Of a stretch of DNA of 64,000 nucleotides, positions 18,065-26,168 are shown in pieces (the stretch's first letter is position 1; every line of letters starts with the position of its first letter). A program made the position numbers and the translations under genes. The notes under the pieces are model-generated. The model searched no databases and was not told the origin of the DNA. It worked only from the letters and a program-made list of their open reading frames with translations. The stretch is from Alphaproteobacteria bacterium (GTDB lineage: Bacteria; Pseudomonadota; Alphaproteobacteria; UBA9219): positions 45,102 to 109,101 of the forward strand of contig JAMFSS010000004.1 in the NCBI GenBank assembly GCA_026225415.1, given 5' to 3'.

Positions 18065-18961
18065 ATGACCCCGATTACCGAATTTGCCCCGGCCAAACTG
18101 AACCTGTACCTGCATATCACGGGGCGGGCGGATAATGGCTATCATGATCTCGACAGTCTGGTGGCGTTCGCCAGCATCGGCGATGTGGTGCAATTGACGC
18201 AAGCCGCAGAATTCGGGTTTGATATCATAGGCTCCCATGCCGGTTTTCTTACCGGCGATAATCACGAAGACAATCTGGTGGTCAAGGCGGCGCGGTCTTT
18301 GGCGGCGTTGGTTGGCCGCGATTTGGATGCGCAAATTGTTTTGACTAAAAACCTGCCGGTCGCTTCGGGCATTGGTGGCGGGTCTGCTGATGCCGCCGCG
18401 GTGTTGCGTGCGCTGGCGCGGCATTGGGGTTTGGCGCATGATGATCCGCGTCTGGCGGAAGCGGCGGCAAAACATGGACAGGATGTGCCTGTTTGTTTGC
18501 GCACCGAAAATAATTACATGACCGCAACCGGCGTGATACCTGCGCCAAAATTACCGCGTGCGGATATTGTGTTGGTTAACCCCAATCGCGGATTATCGAC
18601 ACCCGATGTTTACGGCGAATATCGCCGTGGCGGCGATGCGTTTTCACCATTGGCGCGTTTGACGCACGCGCCCGAAAATCTCGATGATCTGATCGAGGCG
18701 TTGCGGTTGCGCAGCAATGATCTGTATGCGCCCGCCTGCCGGTTGATGCCGGAAATTATTGACATGATCGAGGCGTTGCGCGCGACAAAGGGATGTTTAT
18801 TGCCGCGCATGTCGGGCAGCGGTGCGACTTGTTTCGGTATTTACCGCGATACGCAGGCGGCGCGGGATGCGGCGCAGGCAATCCGCGATGACTACCCCGA
18901 TTGGTGGGTTGCGGCGGGTGAAATTAACGTTCAACCATCTGATTTACATAAGAAACTATAA
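18065..18961 (+). CDS. ispE: 4-diphosphocytidyl-2-C-methyl-D-erythritol kinase IspE
   Basis: A 298-residue GHMP-family kinase of the non-mevalonate isoprenoid pathway. It starts EFAPAKLNLYLHITGRADNGYHDLDSLV, the ATP-binding motif PVASGIGGGSADAAAVLRAL lies near residues 98-117, and the C-terminal loop is MSGSGATCFGIY. The start at 18065 gives the usual N-terminus; an in-frame ATG at 18035 would add ten residues, and neither has a strong ribosome site. It is divergent from the sensor kinase, with about 75 bases between the two start codons. Confidence 0.94.
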   Translation: MTPITEFAPAKLNLYLHITGRADNGYHDLDSLVAFASIGDVVQLTQAAEFGFDIIGSHAGFLTGDNHEDNLVVKAARSLAALVGRDLDAQIVLTKNLPVASGIGGGSADAAAVLRALARHWGLAHDDPRLAEAAAKHGQDVPVCLRTENNYMTATGVIPAPKLPRADIVLVNPNRGLSTPDVYGEYRRGGDAFSPLARLTHAPENLDDLIEALRLRSNDLYAPACRLMPEIIDMIEALRATKGCLLPRMSGSGATCFGIYRDTQAARDAAQAIRDDYPDWWVAAGEINVQPSDLHKKL

Positions 18962-18964
18962 AAT

Positions 18965-18995
18965 TTGACGAAGCCATTCCGGTGGTTGCTATAAT
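18965..18995 (+). promoter_or_regulatory. Sigma-70-type promoter before the 109-residue gene
   Basis: TTGACG (18965-18970) and a perfect TATAAT (18990-18995) are separated by 19 bases, slightly longer than ideal, just after the ispE stop. Transcription would start near 19002, with a GGAG ribosome site at 19015-19018 before the ATG at 19026. Confidence 0.55.
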
Positions 18996-19025
18996 AACCA
19001 ATAAGCTATTTATCGGAGCCTTGTA

Positions 19026-19355
19026 ATGAGTAATGTCATTCCTATTGAGGAAGCGCATATTTTACGCGGCATCAGGCAGGTGATGGATTACATCACGCGC
19101 GAACATCCCTCCGATATCGTCTATAACCTTGGCAATGGTAATTGGCGGTATGTCGAACCTCAAGGTTATGATGCCTCGATGGTTTTGCAGGTTCTTGATG
19201 ATCAGGCAATGTTCTACCCCGTGCGCAGCGAAATACTCAGGCGTTCTTTTGACAAAGCCAAACAACAGTTCGGATATGAACTCCGATGTTACCGCGGCAA
19301 TGGGCGTGATATGATTATGGCTTTAGCCACGCATCAAGGCTGCAACCCCGGGTAG
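19026..19355 (+). CDS. Hypothetical 109-residue protein
   Basis: Not recognised. A soluble, mixed-charge small protein (MSNVIPIEEAHILRGIRQVM...) without membrane segment or signal. It has its own promoter (perfect TATAAT) and a well-spaced ribosome site, so it is very probably expressed. Its last 33 bases overlap the 3' end of pgk, which runs in the opposite direction, so its C-terminal codons (THQGCNPG) are antisense to the end of pgk. Confidence 0.65.
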   Translation: MSNVIPIEEAHILRGIRQVMDYITREHPSDIVYNLGNGNWRYVEPQGYDASMVLQVLDDQAMFYPVRSEILRRSFDKAKQQFGYELRCYRGNGRDMIMALATHQGCNPG

Positions 19356-20519
19356 GGTTTTGCCTTCCATCCATTCCAGAAACGCGCCGCCTGCTGTTGA
19401 CACATAGCTGAAATCATCCGTGACGCCGGCATGCGTCAATGCCGCGACGGTATCGCCGCCGCCCGCCACCGACAGAATTTTTCCTTGTTTGGTCAGGGCA
19501 GCAACCGCTTGCGCCACCGTGACTGTGGCATGGTCGAAGGGCGCAAATTCAAACGCGCCAAGCGGGCCGTTCCATACAACTGTCTTGCAGGTTTTCAATA
19601 ATTCACAAATGTCTTGCGCGGATTGCGTGCCGACATCCAACGCCATTTGGTCTGCGGGAATAGCGGTAACGGGCACGTTCTGTGTGTCGATATCAGCTTG
19701 CAGTTTGGGTGCGACCACAACATCCGTGGGCAAAACGATACGGCAATTTTTTTCTGTCGCGCGTATGGCAATGGCGCGTGCCGTGTCCAACATATCGGCT
19801 TCGTATAGCGATTTGCCGACATTGATACCCTGTGCCGCCAAAAAAGTGTTGGCCATGCCGCCGCCCAACACAAGAATATCGGTTTTTGTCACCAGATTTT
19901 CCAGCAGATCAAGCTTGGTAGAAATTTTCGACCCGCCCACCAAGGCGGCGACCGGATGCGCGGGGTTGCTGAGCGCTTTTTCCAATGCCGTAAGTTCTGC
20001 CTGCATCAAACGGCCCGCCGCGCTGGGCAGTAAATGTGCCAATGCTTCCGTGGAGGCATGGGCGCGGTGCGCGGTGGAAAAGGCGTCGTTCACATAAACG
20101 TCGCCCAACTCGGCCAGTTGTTTGGCAAAAGCCTTGTCGTTGGTTTCTTCGCCCGCATGAAAACGCGTATTTTCCAAAACCAGAATTTGGCCCTCGGGCA
20201 AAGCGGCAATGGCGTTTTTGGCTGTGTCGCCAATGCAATCATCGGCAAAGGCAACCGGATGACCCCAGATTTTTTGCAAGGCGGCTGCCACGGGGCGTAG
20301 CGTATATTTTTCGTTGCGTTGTCTATCAGGTCGCCCGAAATGCGACAGGATGATAATTTTGGCTTTGGCGTTCGACAGATCGCGCAGCGTGGGCAGCAGG
20401 CGCGTCAGGCGCGCATCATCGCTCACCGCGCCGTCTTTCATCGGCACGTTTAAATCGGCGCGAAGCAGCACGATTTTATGGGCGACGGAAATCTGGTCGA
20501 TGGTTTGAAAGCCGGACAT
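19323..20519 (-). CDS. pgk: Phosphoglycerate kinase Pgk
   Basis: A 398-residue monomeric glycolytic kinase that transfers phosphate between 1,3-bisphosphoglycerate and ADP. Motifs: KIVLLRADLNVPM at the N-terminus, LSHFGRPDR, NDAFSTAHRAHAST, ALVGGSKISTKL, and the nucleotide-binding end VAGGGDTVAALTHAG. The ATG at 20519 gives the normal start MSGFQTIDQI; an upstream ATG at 20561 would add 14 non-conserved residues. A promoter-like pair lies just upstream. Confidence 0.97.
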   Translation of the reverse strand: MSGFQTIDQISVAHKIVLLRADLNVPMKDGAVSDDARLTRLLPTLRDLSNAKAKIIILSHFGRPDRQRNEKYTLRPVAAALQKIWGHPVAFADDCIGDTAKNAIAALPEGQILVLENTRFHAGEETNDKAFAKQLAELGDVYVNDAFSTAHRAHASTEALAHLLPSAAGRLMQAELTALEKALSNPAHPVAALVGGSKISTKLDLLENLVTKTDILVLGGGMANTFLAAQGINVGKSLYEADMLDTARAIAIRATEKNCRIVLPTDVVVAPKLQADIDTQNVPVTAIPADQMALDVGTQSAQDICELLKTCKTVVWNGPLGAFEFAPFDHATVTVAQAVAALTKQGKILSVAGGGDTVAALTHAGVTDDFSYVSTAGGAFLEWMEGKTLPGVAALMRG

Positions 20520-20549
20520 AAGGCACCTGCGCGAAAAAAGAAGGGACGC

Positions 20550-20580
20550 GCACGATAGCAATGGAAGCCTGATTTCACAA
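20550..20580 (-). promoter_or_regulatory. Probable pgk promoter
   Basis: On the minus strand TTGTGA, a 17-base spacer, then TATCGT lies about 30-60 bases upstream of the pgk ATG, downstream of the small-RNA terminator. This would make pgk independent of the RNA gene. The hexamers are imperfect. Confidence 0.4.
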
Positions 20581-20636
20581 TGTTATTTGATGATTTTTTG
20601 AATTCCCGTTATCTCCTGTTTTGCGGTTGCTTGGGT

Positions 20637-20815
20637 AAAAAGAAGAAAGCGCGCTTCCTCCGAACCCTGTGCGCCAAAATGCGCATGGGGGCGGGGGTAC
20701 CACCTGCCTTGTCTGCCGCCGGTCGATGTTTCCTGTAATTCATGACTTACAGGCTTCGGCGGGGACACAAGGCGTCTGTTGCCAGCAGACTATGTGGGTA
20801 TAGCGTGGGGCGGAA
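20637..20815 (-). ncRNA. Structured small RNA upstream of pgk, 6S-like candidate
   Basis: The gap between pgk and the TolC-like gene holds strong nested pairing on the minus strand. A long stem GCCTTGT...CCGCCG / CGGCGG...ACAAGGC is capped by the perfect hairpin CCTGTAA / TTACAGG, with side hairpins GTCTG / CAGAC and TGCGC / GCGCA. An outer stem TCCGcCCC / GGGttCGGA would leave a large central bubble, the plan of 6S RNA. An intrinsic terminator (GGAAGCGCGCTTTC then TTCTTTTT) ends it at 20637. The TTGACA-17-TATACC promoter would start it near 20790 (154 nt); the outer stem would need an earlier start. That an RNA gene is present is fairly likely; the 6S identity is tentative. A 61-codon frame over it is not convincing as protein. 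Confidence 0.55.
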
Positions 20816-20825
20816 TGAATGTCAA
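20797..20825 (-). promoter_or_regulatory. Near-consensus sigma-70 promoter before the small RNA
   Basis: On the minus strand a perfect -35 TTGACA (20820-20825), a 17-base spacer and the -10 TATACC (20797-20802) predict a start near 20790. It lies just after the TolC-gene terminator and directs transcription into the structured RNA. Confidence 0.6.
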
Positions 20826-20833
20826 GGGAAAAA

Positions 20834-20858
20834 TCACATATAAATGTGAATTGTCCTT
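20834..20858 (-). terminator. Terminator after the efflux operon
   Basis: Directly after the TolC-like stop codon the minus strand carries CACAT-TTAT-ATGTG followed by ATTTTT, a short intrinsic-terminator shape. It ends the tetR-emrA-emrB-tolC transcript before the small-RNA promoter. Confidence 0.5.
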
Positions 20859-22424
20859 TTAATTTTTCTGCCAGCCGCCGCCGAGGCTTTTATAGAGGGC
20901 GATGAGGTCTTCGGTCGTCATGGCGCGCGCTTCGATCAGGTTGTTTTGCGCTTCGTATAAAACGCGTTCGGCCTGCAACACATCCAGGCGCGAGGTCAGG
21001 CCGGATTCGTATCGTTCCTGTGCCGTTGTGACGGCGCGTTTGTCGTGGTCTGTCTCGTTGGCGGCGGATTGCGTGGCTTTTTGCTGCTCGTTATAGGCGT
21101 TAAGCGCGCGTTCGATATCCGACAAAGCGCCAAGGACTGTTTTGCGGTAGGTTGCCAAGGCTTCCTGTTGTTGTGCGTTCGTGGCATCGAGGTTTGCGGA
21201 CAATGTGCCGTAATTTAAAATCGGCACCATCAGATTGCCGCCCAAAGACCAGGATTCATTGGCGGGCGAGATCAGATTGGTGGCGCTGGTGTTCAGCACG
21301 CCGAAAAATCCCGACAAGGAAATATCGGGATAGAATTTGGCCGTCGCTACGCCTTGTTGTGCGGTCGCTGCCGCCAATTTACGTTCGGCGACGCGGATAT
21401 CGGGGCGTTGGTCGATAATCTGCGCAGGCGCGGTTAGCACAAGTTTTTTGTCGGTGGCGGGCAGGGCGCCATTGTCGCCGACAATTTTTTGCGCGGCGCC
21501 CGGTTGTTCGCCCAACAACACATCCAGTGCCAAGGTGTTTTGCGCAATCTGGTCGCGCAAAGCGGGGATTTGTTTTTGCGTTTGTTCCCATGCCGCTTCG
21601 GCCTGCGTCACATCCAGACGCGCCGATTGGCCGGCATTGTAACGTTCTTCGGCGATATCGCGGGTTTTTTGCGCCGATGCCACAGTGGCGTTGGCGATAG
21701 CCAGTTGCAGTTGGGTTGCGCGAATAACAGTGTAGGTGCGCGCCACTTCGGCCATCAGGCTGACGCGCACATCGTCGCGGTTGGCTTCGGATGCCTGAAA
21801 TTGCGCTTCGGCGGATTCCTCGGCGCGGCGATTGCCGCCGAAGAGATCCAGTTCCCAATTGGCGTCAAAGCCGGTTTGGAAAGTGTTGAAAGGTTTGTGC
21901 AGCAATTGCGCGAAACTGGGCCCTGCGCCGCTGGGGAAGGCAAGCCGGTTGGCCTGCCGTTCAGCCGACGCGCCGACATCGCCCGTGGGCAATAGCTGGA
22001 ATTCGGATGCGGAAACATTGGCGCGGGCTTGGGCGATGCGGGCTTCGGCAATTTTCAGGTCGAAATTATTTTCATCCGCCTGCGTGACCAGCTTTGTTAA
22101 AATCGGGTCGTTGAAATTTTTCCACCATTGCTGATCGGTTTCCGCCTTTGGCGAAAGTTGATTGCCCTGATCGGAAACCCAATCGGTCGGCGCGGTTGTG
22201 TCGGGCGTTTGGTAATCGGGGCCAACGGTGCAGGCGGTGAGCGCAAGAAAGAGGCTAAGTATGGTCGATAATTTAATAATAGCATTTGGTATTGTCTTGA
22301 TAGAGGTTTCGCCTTCGGCGAACCCCCTTCCTAACCCTCCCCACAAGGGGGAGGGGACACCATTGCTCTTGTGGCAAGTGCCTTCATTTATTTTTTGATG
22401 CAGGAAAGAAGAAAGTTTTTTCAT
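20859..22424 (-). CDS. TolC/NodT-family outer-membrane efflux lipoprotein
   Basis: A 521-residue outer-membrane channel of the NodT/OprM group: lipobox LTAC with the lipid-bearing cysteine at residue 65, then VGPDYQTP and two outer-membrane-efflux-protein repeats with RPDIRVAERKLAAATAQQGVA between them. It is the last gene of the TetR - EmrA - EmrB - TolC efflux operon. Odd point: the signal peptide is preceded by about 45 extra residues including PSPLWGGLGRGFAEGE, which are encoded by a palindromic repeat. The only ATG is at 22424 with an AGGAG site 7 bases ahead, so the repeat lies inside the translated region. Confidence 0.92.
   Translation of the reverse strand: MKKLSSFLHQKINEGTCHKSNGVPSPLWGGLGRGFAEGETSIKTIPNAIIKLSTILSLFLALTACTVGPDYQTPDTTAPTDWVSDQGNQLSPKAETDQQWWKNFNDPILTKLVTQADENNFDLKIAEARIAQARANVSASEFQLLPTGDVGASAERQANRLAFPSGAGPSFAQLLHKPFNTFQTGFDANWELDLFGGNRRAEESAEAQFQASEANRDDVRVSLMAEVARTYTVIRATQLQLAIANATVASAQKTRDIAEERYNAGQSARLDVTQAEAAWEQTQKQIPALRDQIAQNTLALDVLLGEQPGAAQKIVGDNGALPATDKKLVLTAPAQIIDQRPDIRVAERKLAAATAQQGVATAKFYPDISLSGFFGVLNTSATNLISPANESWSLGGNLMVPILNYGTLSANLDATNAQQQEALATYRKTVLGALSDIERALNAYNEQQKATQSAANETDHDKRAVTTAQERYESGLTSRLDVLQAERVLYEAQNNLIEARAMTTEDLIALYKSLGGGWQKN
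22299..22361 (-). repeat. Palindromic repeat inserted in frame in the TolC-like gene (RPE-like)
   Basis: The element contains CCCTCCCC / GGGGAGGG around ACAAG (22335-22355) and a second palindrome GGTTCGCC-GAA-GGCGAAACC. On the minus strand it is translated as SPLWGGLGRGFAEGETS without breaking the frame. Palindromic elements read in frame are known from Rickettsia (RPE); this is similar in behaviour, but family identity has not been tested. Confidence 0.7.
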
Positions 22425-22433
22425 TGTGCGCTC

Positions 22434-24020
22434 CTAATGTGCGGCGACGGCATCGCCGGAAGGTTTGGCGTGAACTTTATTCGGCGGCAGAAACAGGGCA
22501 AAGACAGCCAGCAGCGCCAGCACGATGGCAAAGGCCATAAACGCATCGCCGTAACCCAGAATATTGGCCTGCGCCAACATCTGTTGATACAGCTTGCCGT
22601 TGGCTATCGCCAAAGCATGTGAGGCCGGGATGCCCATATTGGTAAGAGTATGTTGCGAGGTGGCAATGGCCGTTTGATAGACGGTATCGGTTTTTGCCAG
22701 ATGTTGCGCCAACATGGTTTGGTGCAATTGGCGTTGGCGCGTCAGGTAATTAAGCACCAGTGAAATGCCGATGGAGCCGCCCAGATTGCGCATGAGGGAA
22801 TACAGCGCCGAGGCCTTGCCGCTTTTTTCTTTGGGGATAGAGCTGAACGCCATCGTGCTGGTCGGCACGAACAGGAAAGGCAAACCCGCGGTCTGCATCA
22901 TGCGCAACATAACAAAGGTATGGTAATCGGTTTGCGGTGTCAGAAAGCTGGTGGTGAACATGCCGACGGCGGTGAGCGCCATGCCGAAACCGATCAGATA
23001 GCGCGCCTGAATTTTGCTGACCAGTTTGCCGACAATAGGCATGAAGATAATCACCATAAGGCCGCCCGGTGACAGAACCAGACCAGCCAAAGTCGCGTCA
23101 TAACCGAATTCGGATTGCAACAGCAATGGCAACAAGGTGCTGGCGCCATACAGAGTGACACCGACGAAAAAGATCATCAGGCAGGCGGGGCCGAAATATT
23201 TATTGGCGATCAGGCGTAGATCGACCACGGGGTCTTTTTGTTGCAACAGCCAGAACACGGCAGACACAAGACATATCGCGGCGATGATGGTGAACAACAC
23301 AATGAAATGGCTGCTGAACCAATCATCTTCCTGGCCTTTATCCAGCACGATTTGCATACAGCCCAAACCGACCGCCAGCAAACTAAGCCCGATATAATCG
23401 ATGGAAAGAAGGCCTTTGGCGCGGGCATGGGGCGGGTCGATGACAAGGGCACGAACAAGGAAGACGGCCATGATACCGACCGGCACATTCATAAAGAATA
23501 TCCAGCGCCAATTGTAATTATCGGTGATGAAGCCGCCCAGGGTTGGCCCCAGAATGGGCGCAACGATCATGGTGATGCCGGTGATGCCGAAAGCGGTGCC
23601 GCGTTTTTCAGGCGGGAAGGAATCCATAACGATGGCCTGTTGCATCGGTTGCAACCCGCCGCCCGCAAGGCCTTGCAGCAGGCGGAAACCAATCAGCATC
23701 GGCAGGGATGTCGCGATGCCGCACGCGAAGGACGCGACGGTGAAACCCGCGATACACATCATAAAGAAATTCTTGCGCCCCAAAACGCCCGCCAGCCAAC
23801 CCGACAAAGGCAGCACGATGCCATTCGCGACCAGATAGGAGGTCAGCACCCATGTGCTTTCATCCGAACTGGCGGCCAGCGAACCCGCGATATGCGACAG
23901 CGACACGTTGGTGATGGTCGTGTCCAGCACTTCCATAAAGGCAGCGAGGCTGACGACCATCGCCACCAACATAGGCGAGGCAGGCGTTGCGGATTGCCGC
24001 GAAGATTGTGACCACGACAT
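22434..24020 (-). CDS. emrB: EmrB/QacA-type MFS drug efflux transporter (DHA2 family)
   Basis: A 528-residue inner-membrane protein with about 14 membrane helices. Landmarks of the drug:proton antiporter-2 family are DTTITNVSLSHIAGSL near the N-terminus, WVLTSYLVANGIVLPLSGWL, RLLQGLAGGGLQPM, and GPTLGGFITDNYNWRWIFFMNVP (motif C and following). It pumps hydrophobic drugs with proton exchange through the EmrA and TolC-type partners encoded on either side. It follows emrA by 2 bases and precedes the TolC-like gene by 9. Confidence 0.94.
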   Translation of the reverse strand: MSWSQSSRQSATPASPMLVAMVVSLAAFMEVLDTTITNVSLSHIAGSLAASSDESTWVLTSYLVANGIVLPLSGWLAGVLGRKNFFMMCIAGFTVASFACGIATSLPMLIGFRLLQGLAGGGLQPMQQAIVMDSFPPEKRGTAFGITGITMIVAPILGPTLGGFITDNYNWRWIFFMNVPVGIMAVFLVRALVIDPPHARAKGLLSIDYIGLSLLAVGLGCMQIVLDKGQEDDWFSSHFIVLFTIIAAICLVSAVFWLLQQKDPVVDLRLIANKYFGPACLMIFFVGVTLYGASTLLPLLLQSEFGYDATLAGLVLSPGGLMVIIFMPIVGKLVSKIQARYLIGFGMALTAVGMFTTSFLTPQTDYHTFVMLRMMQTAGLPFLFVPTSTMAFSSIPKEKSGKASALYSLMRNLGGSIGISLVLNYLTRQRQLHQTMLAQHLAKTDTVYQTAIATSQHTLTNMGIPASHALAIANGKLYQQMLAQANILGYGDAFMAFAIVLALLAVFALFLPPNKVHAKPSGDAVAAH

Positions 24021-24022
24021 AT

Positions 24023-25216
24023 TTATTCTGACGCTGTATCAACAGTGGGGATGACCGACATGCCGGGGCCGATGGCCAGTTTGGCGTCGGGGATTTCGTC
24101 AAAGGTGATTTTGACCGGCACGCGCTGCACGATTTTCACGAAATTGCCGGTGGCGTTTTCGGGCGGGAAAGCCGAGAAGAACGCGCCTGTGCCGGATTGG
24201 ATGCTGTCGACCTTGCCAGTGAAAGTTTGATCGGGATAGGCGTCGATTTTGATATCGACTTTTTGTCCGGCATGCATGTGGCGCAATTGCGTTTCCTTGA
24301 AATTCGCCGTGACCCACACATCATTGCCGACCAGTGATGCCAATGCCTGACCGGGTTGGATGAAGTTACCCTGCTCCACGCTGCGTTTGGTGATGCGGCC
24401 ATCGATGGGTGCCGTGACTTTGGTATAGGCCAGATCGATTTCGCTTTGCGCCAGATCGGCTTGCGCCTGTTTCACCTGCGCCGCCAGTTCGTCGCTGTTG
24501 GCTTGGGCTTGAGCGATTGCTTTGGGGGCGGTTTCGGCGGAGCGTAATTTGGCTTCCGCATCTTCCAAAGATGATTTCATCGATTTTTCGTTGGCCACGG
24601 CTTGATCAAGGTCTTGTTGGCTGCGCGCTTCGCGGCTTAGATGCTGCATGCGTTTCAGATCGGCTTCGGCTTTGTCCAGATTGGCTTGTGCCGCCGTTAC
24701 ATTGGCGCGTGCCGCATCGAGATTGGATGGCGCCGAGATATCTGTTGTTTCCGCGTTGCTTTGTGCGGCGGTTGCGGCTGCCTCTGCGGCATCCAATGCG
24801 GCCTGTGCATGGTCGCGTTTGGCGATATAGGTTGCGGGATCAATTTCCATCAACACATCGCCGGCTTTGACTTCCTGATTATCTGATATGTTCAGTTTCA
24901 ACACGGTGCCGGCGATTTGCGGGCTGACGGTTATGCTGTGGCCGTCAATCGCGGCGTCATCGGTGTTTTCTTCATTGCGGTGGGCAAAGACATAGAGGCC
25001 GCCAGCGACAAGCGCGACGAGGATAACGCCGATCAGAATAAATTTGCCTTTTTTCTTGCCGCGGCGGTCGGTTTGCGCGGGGTCGCGTTTATCATTCGCG
25101 GGTTTGGCGGCGGGTGCGGGCTCTGCGGGTGTTGTTGCTTGGGGCGCGGCTGCTGGCTGTGCGGGCGCTGCTGCGGCATTGGTGTTTTCTGCGGGCTGTT
25201 GTTGTTCGTTTTCCAT
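24023..25216 (-). CDS. emrA: EmrA-type periplasmic adaptor (HlyD/membrane fusion protein)
   Basis: A 397-residue membrane fusion protein. A Pro/Ala/Gln-rich cytoplasmic N-terminus is followed by one membrane helix (KFILIGVILVALVAGGLYVF), a biotinyl-lipoyl half-domain (ISDNQEVKAGDVLMEIDPATY), a long alpha-helical hairpin rich in Ala/Gln/Glu, the second lipoyl half (TKVTAPIDGRITKRSVEQGN) and a beta-barrel domain. It bridges the MFS pump and the outer-membrane channel. The N-terminal low-complexity tail of about 50 residues is longer than in E. coli EmrA. Confidence 0.94.
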   Translation of the reverse strand: MENEQQQPAENTNAAAAPAQPAAAPQATTPAEPAPAAKPANDKRDPAQTDRRGKKKGKFILIGVILVALVAGGLYVFAHRNEENTDDAAIDGHSITVSPQIAGTVLKLNISDNQEVKAGDVLMEIDPATYIAKRDHAQAALDAAEAAATAAQSNAETTDISAPSNLDAARANVTAAQANLDKAEADLKRMQHLSREARSQQDLDQAVANEKSMKSSLEDAEAKLRSAETAPKAIAQAQANSDELAAQVKQAQADLAQSEIDLAYTKVTAPIDGRITKRSVEQGNFIQPGQALASLVGNDVWVTANFKETQLRHMHAGQKVDIKIDAYPDQTFTGKVDSIQSGTGAFFSAFPPENATGNFVKIVQRVPVKITFDEIPDAKLAIGPGMSVIPTVDTASE

Positions 25217-25228
25217 GTTCCGGTTCCT

Positions 25229-25870
25229 TTAGTGCGATTTTTTTTGTTGATAGACGGCGAGGAAGAAGGAGACAGTCGCCGCGATATGCTCGGCCAATTC
25301 GGTGGCCGTTGGTTCGGGTGCCATCATCATAAGGGTGCGTTGCATGCGCTCGCCTTTGAGCAGGCTGAAAAACTGTTCGGATGCGCGGGTCGCGTCGGGG
25401 ATTTCCAGTTTCTTTTGTTCGTTGAAACTGCGCAGCAAATCGGTAAACGCGGTTTTGACGCGGCGTGGCCCGACGCTGTACCAAACTTCGACCACTTCGG
25501 GGTGATGCACCACTTCGGAATAGATAACGCGCGTCAGGCGCAGGGAATCGGCGCGATACATTATGCGGCAGGCCTGCTGCGCGATTTTGGTCAGGGCTTC
25601 TTGCGGTTCCATCTGTGCTTCGGCTTCGAAGGATTCCGGCAGGCATACTTTGTCGCACCGGTATTGGATGATGGCGCGGAACAATTCGGTCTTGTCGGCG
25701 AAATGGCTGTAAATCGTTAATTTCGAGACATTGGCGCGTTTGGCGACAGCCTCCATGCTGGTCAGCTCATAACCCTTTTCCATGAAAAGGTCTGTTGCGG
25801 CCACGACGATTTCTTCGCGCTTGGCGGTGTCTTTGGGGCGACCAGGACGTTGGGTGGTTTCGGTGTTCAT
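25229..25870 (-). CDS. TetR/AcrR-family repressor of the efflux operon
   Basis: A 213-residue regulator. The N-terminal helix-turn-helix (EEIVVAATDLFMEKGYELTS followed by VSKLTIYSHFADKTELF) is typical TetR; the C-terminal ligand-binding domain resembles AcrR_C groups. The start at 25870 gives MNTETTQRPGRPK; a more upstream ATG (25972) would run through the operator and is rejected. It is the first gene of the minus-strand efflux operon, and a perfect 11-bp inverted repeat lies directly upstream, so it probably represses its own operon and is released by a pump substrate. Confidence 0.92.
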   Translation of the reverse strand: MNTETTQRPGRPKDTAKREEIVVAATDLFMEKGYELTSMEAVAKRANVSKLTIYSHFADKTELFRAIIQYRCDKVCLPESFEAEAQMEPQEALTKIAQQACRIMYRADSLRLTRVIYSEVVHHPEVVEVWYSVGPRRVKTAFTDLLRSFNEQKKLEIPDATRASEQFFSLLKGERMQRTLMMMAPEPTATELAEHIAATVSFFLAVYQQKKSH

Positions 25871-25891
25871 CGCTTTGAAGCGCCTTTGGAT

Positions 25892-25938
25892 ACTGTACCG
25901 TTCAGTTTCATATATATTTATATACTTAACGGTACAGT
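25892..25938 (-). promoter_or_regulatory. Candidate TetR operator/promoter of the efflux operon
   Basis: ACTGTACCGTT (25892-25902) and AACGGTACAGT (25928-25938) are perfect inverted copies separated by 25 bases of nearly pure A/T (TATATATTTATATA). The repeat starts 22 bases before the tetR ATG, and the A/T spacer offers -10-like sequences, so a bound repressor dimer pair could cover the promoter. Confidence 0.65.
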
Positions 25939-25978
25939 AAAAGCAAGAAAATAAAATTTCTATGTATTTCAATTAATT

Positions 25979-26063
25979 GCCAGTTGTTCTTGAATTAAAA
26001 AAACAACTGGATTCGGGATGGTTTGGTATTTTCAGCCCCGCTAAAGCGGTTCTGAAAAAGCAA
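25979..26063. repeat. Two palindromes in the gap before the YidB-like gene
   Basis: No gene is evident between 25939 and 26168. CCAGTTGTT ... AACAACTGG forms one hairpin. TTTTCAG-CC-CCGCT-AA-AGCGG-TT-CTGAAAA forms a second, near-perfect one at about 26029-26058, followed by TTCCGGGATGACG, an extragenic-palindrome-like tail. Confidence 0.5.
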
Positions 26064-26168
26064 AACTTCCGGGATGACGAAAAAAGAAGGGGTGTTATCG
26101 GCTTGGCGAGGAGCCGTCTTTACCGTTATAGTGCAACATGAATAACACAACCACAGCGGGAGAAGATT

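Noticed and set aside
20583..20768. 61-codon minus-strand frame in the pgk upstream gap
   Set aside because: It overlies strong RNA stem structures, has no ribosome site and the sequence has no protein-like pattern; a structured RNA explains the region better.
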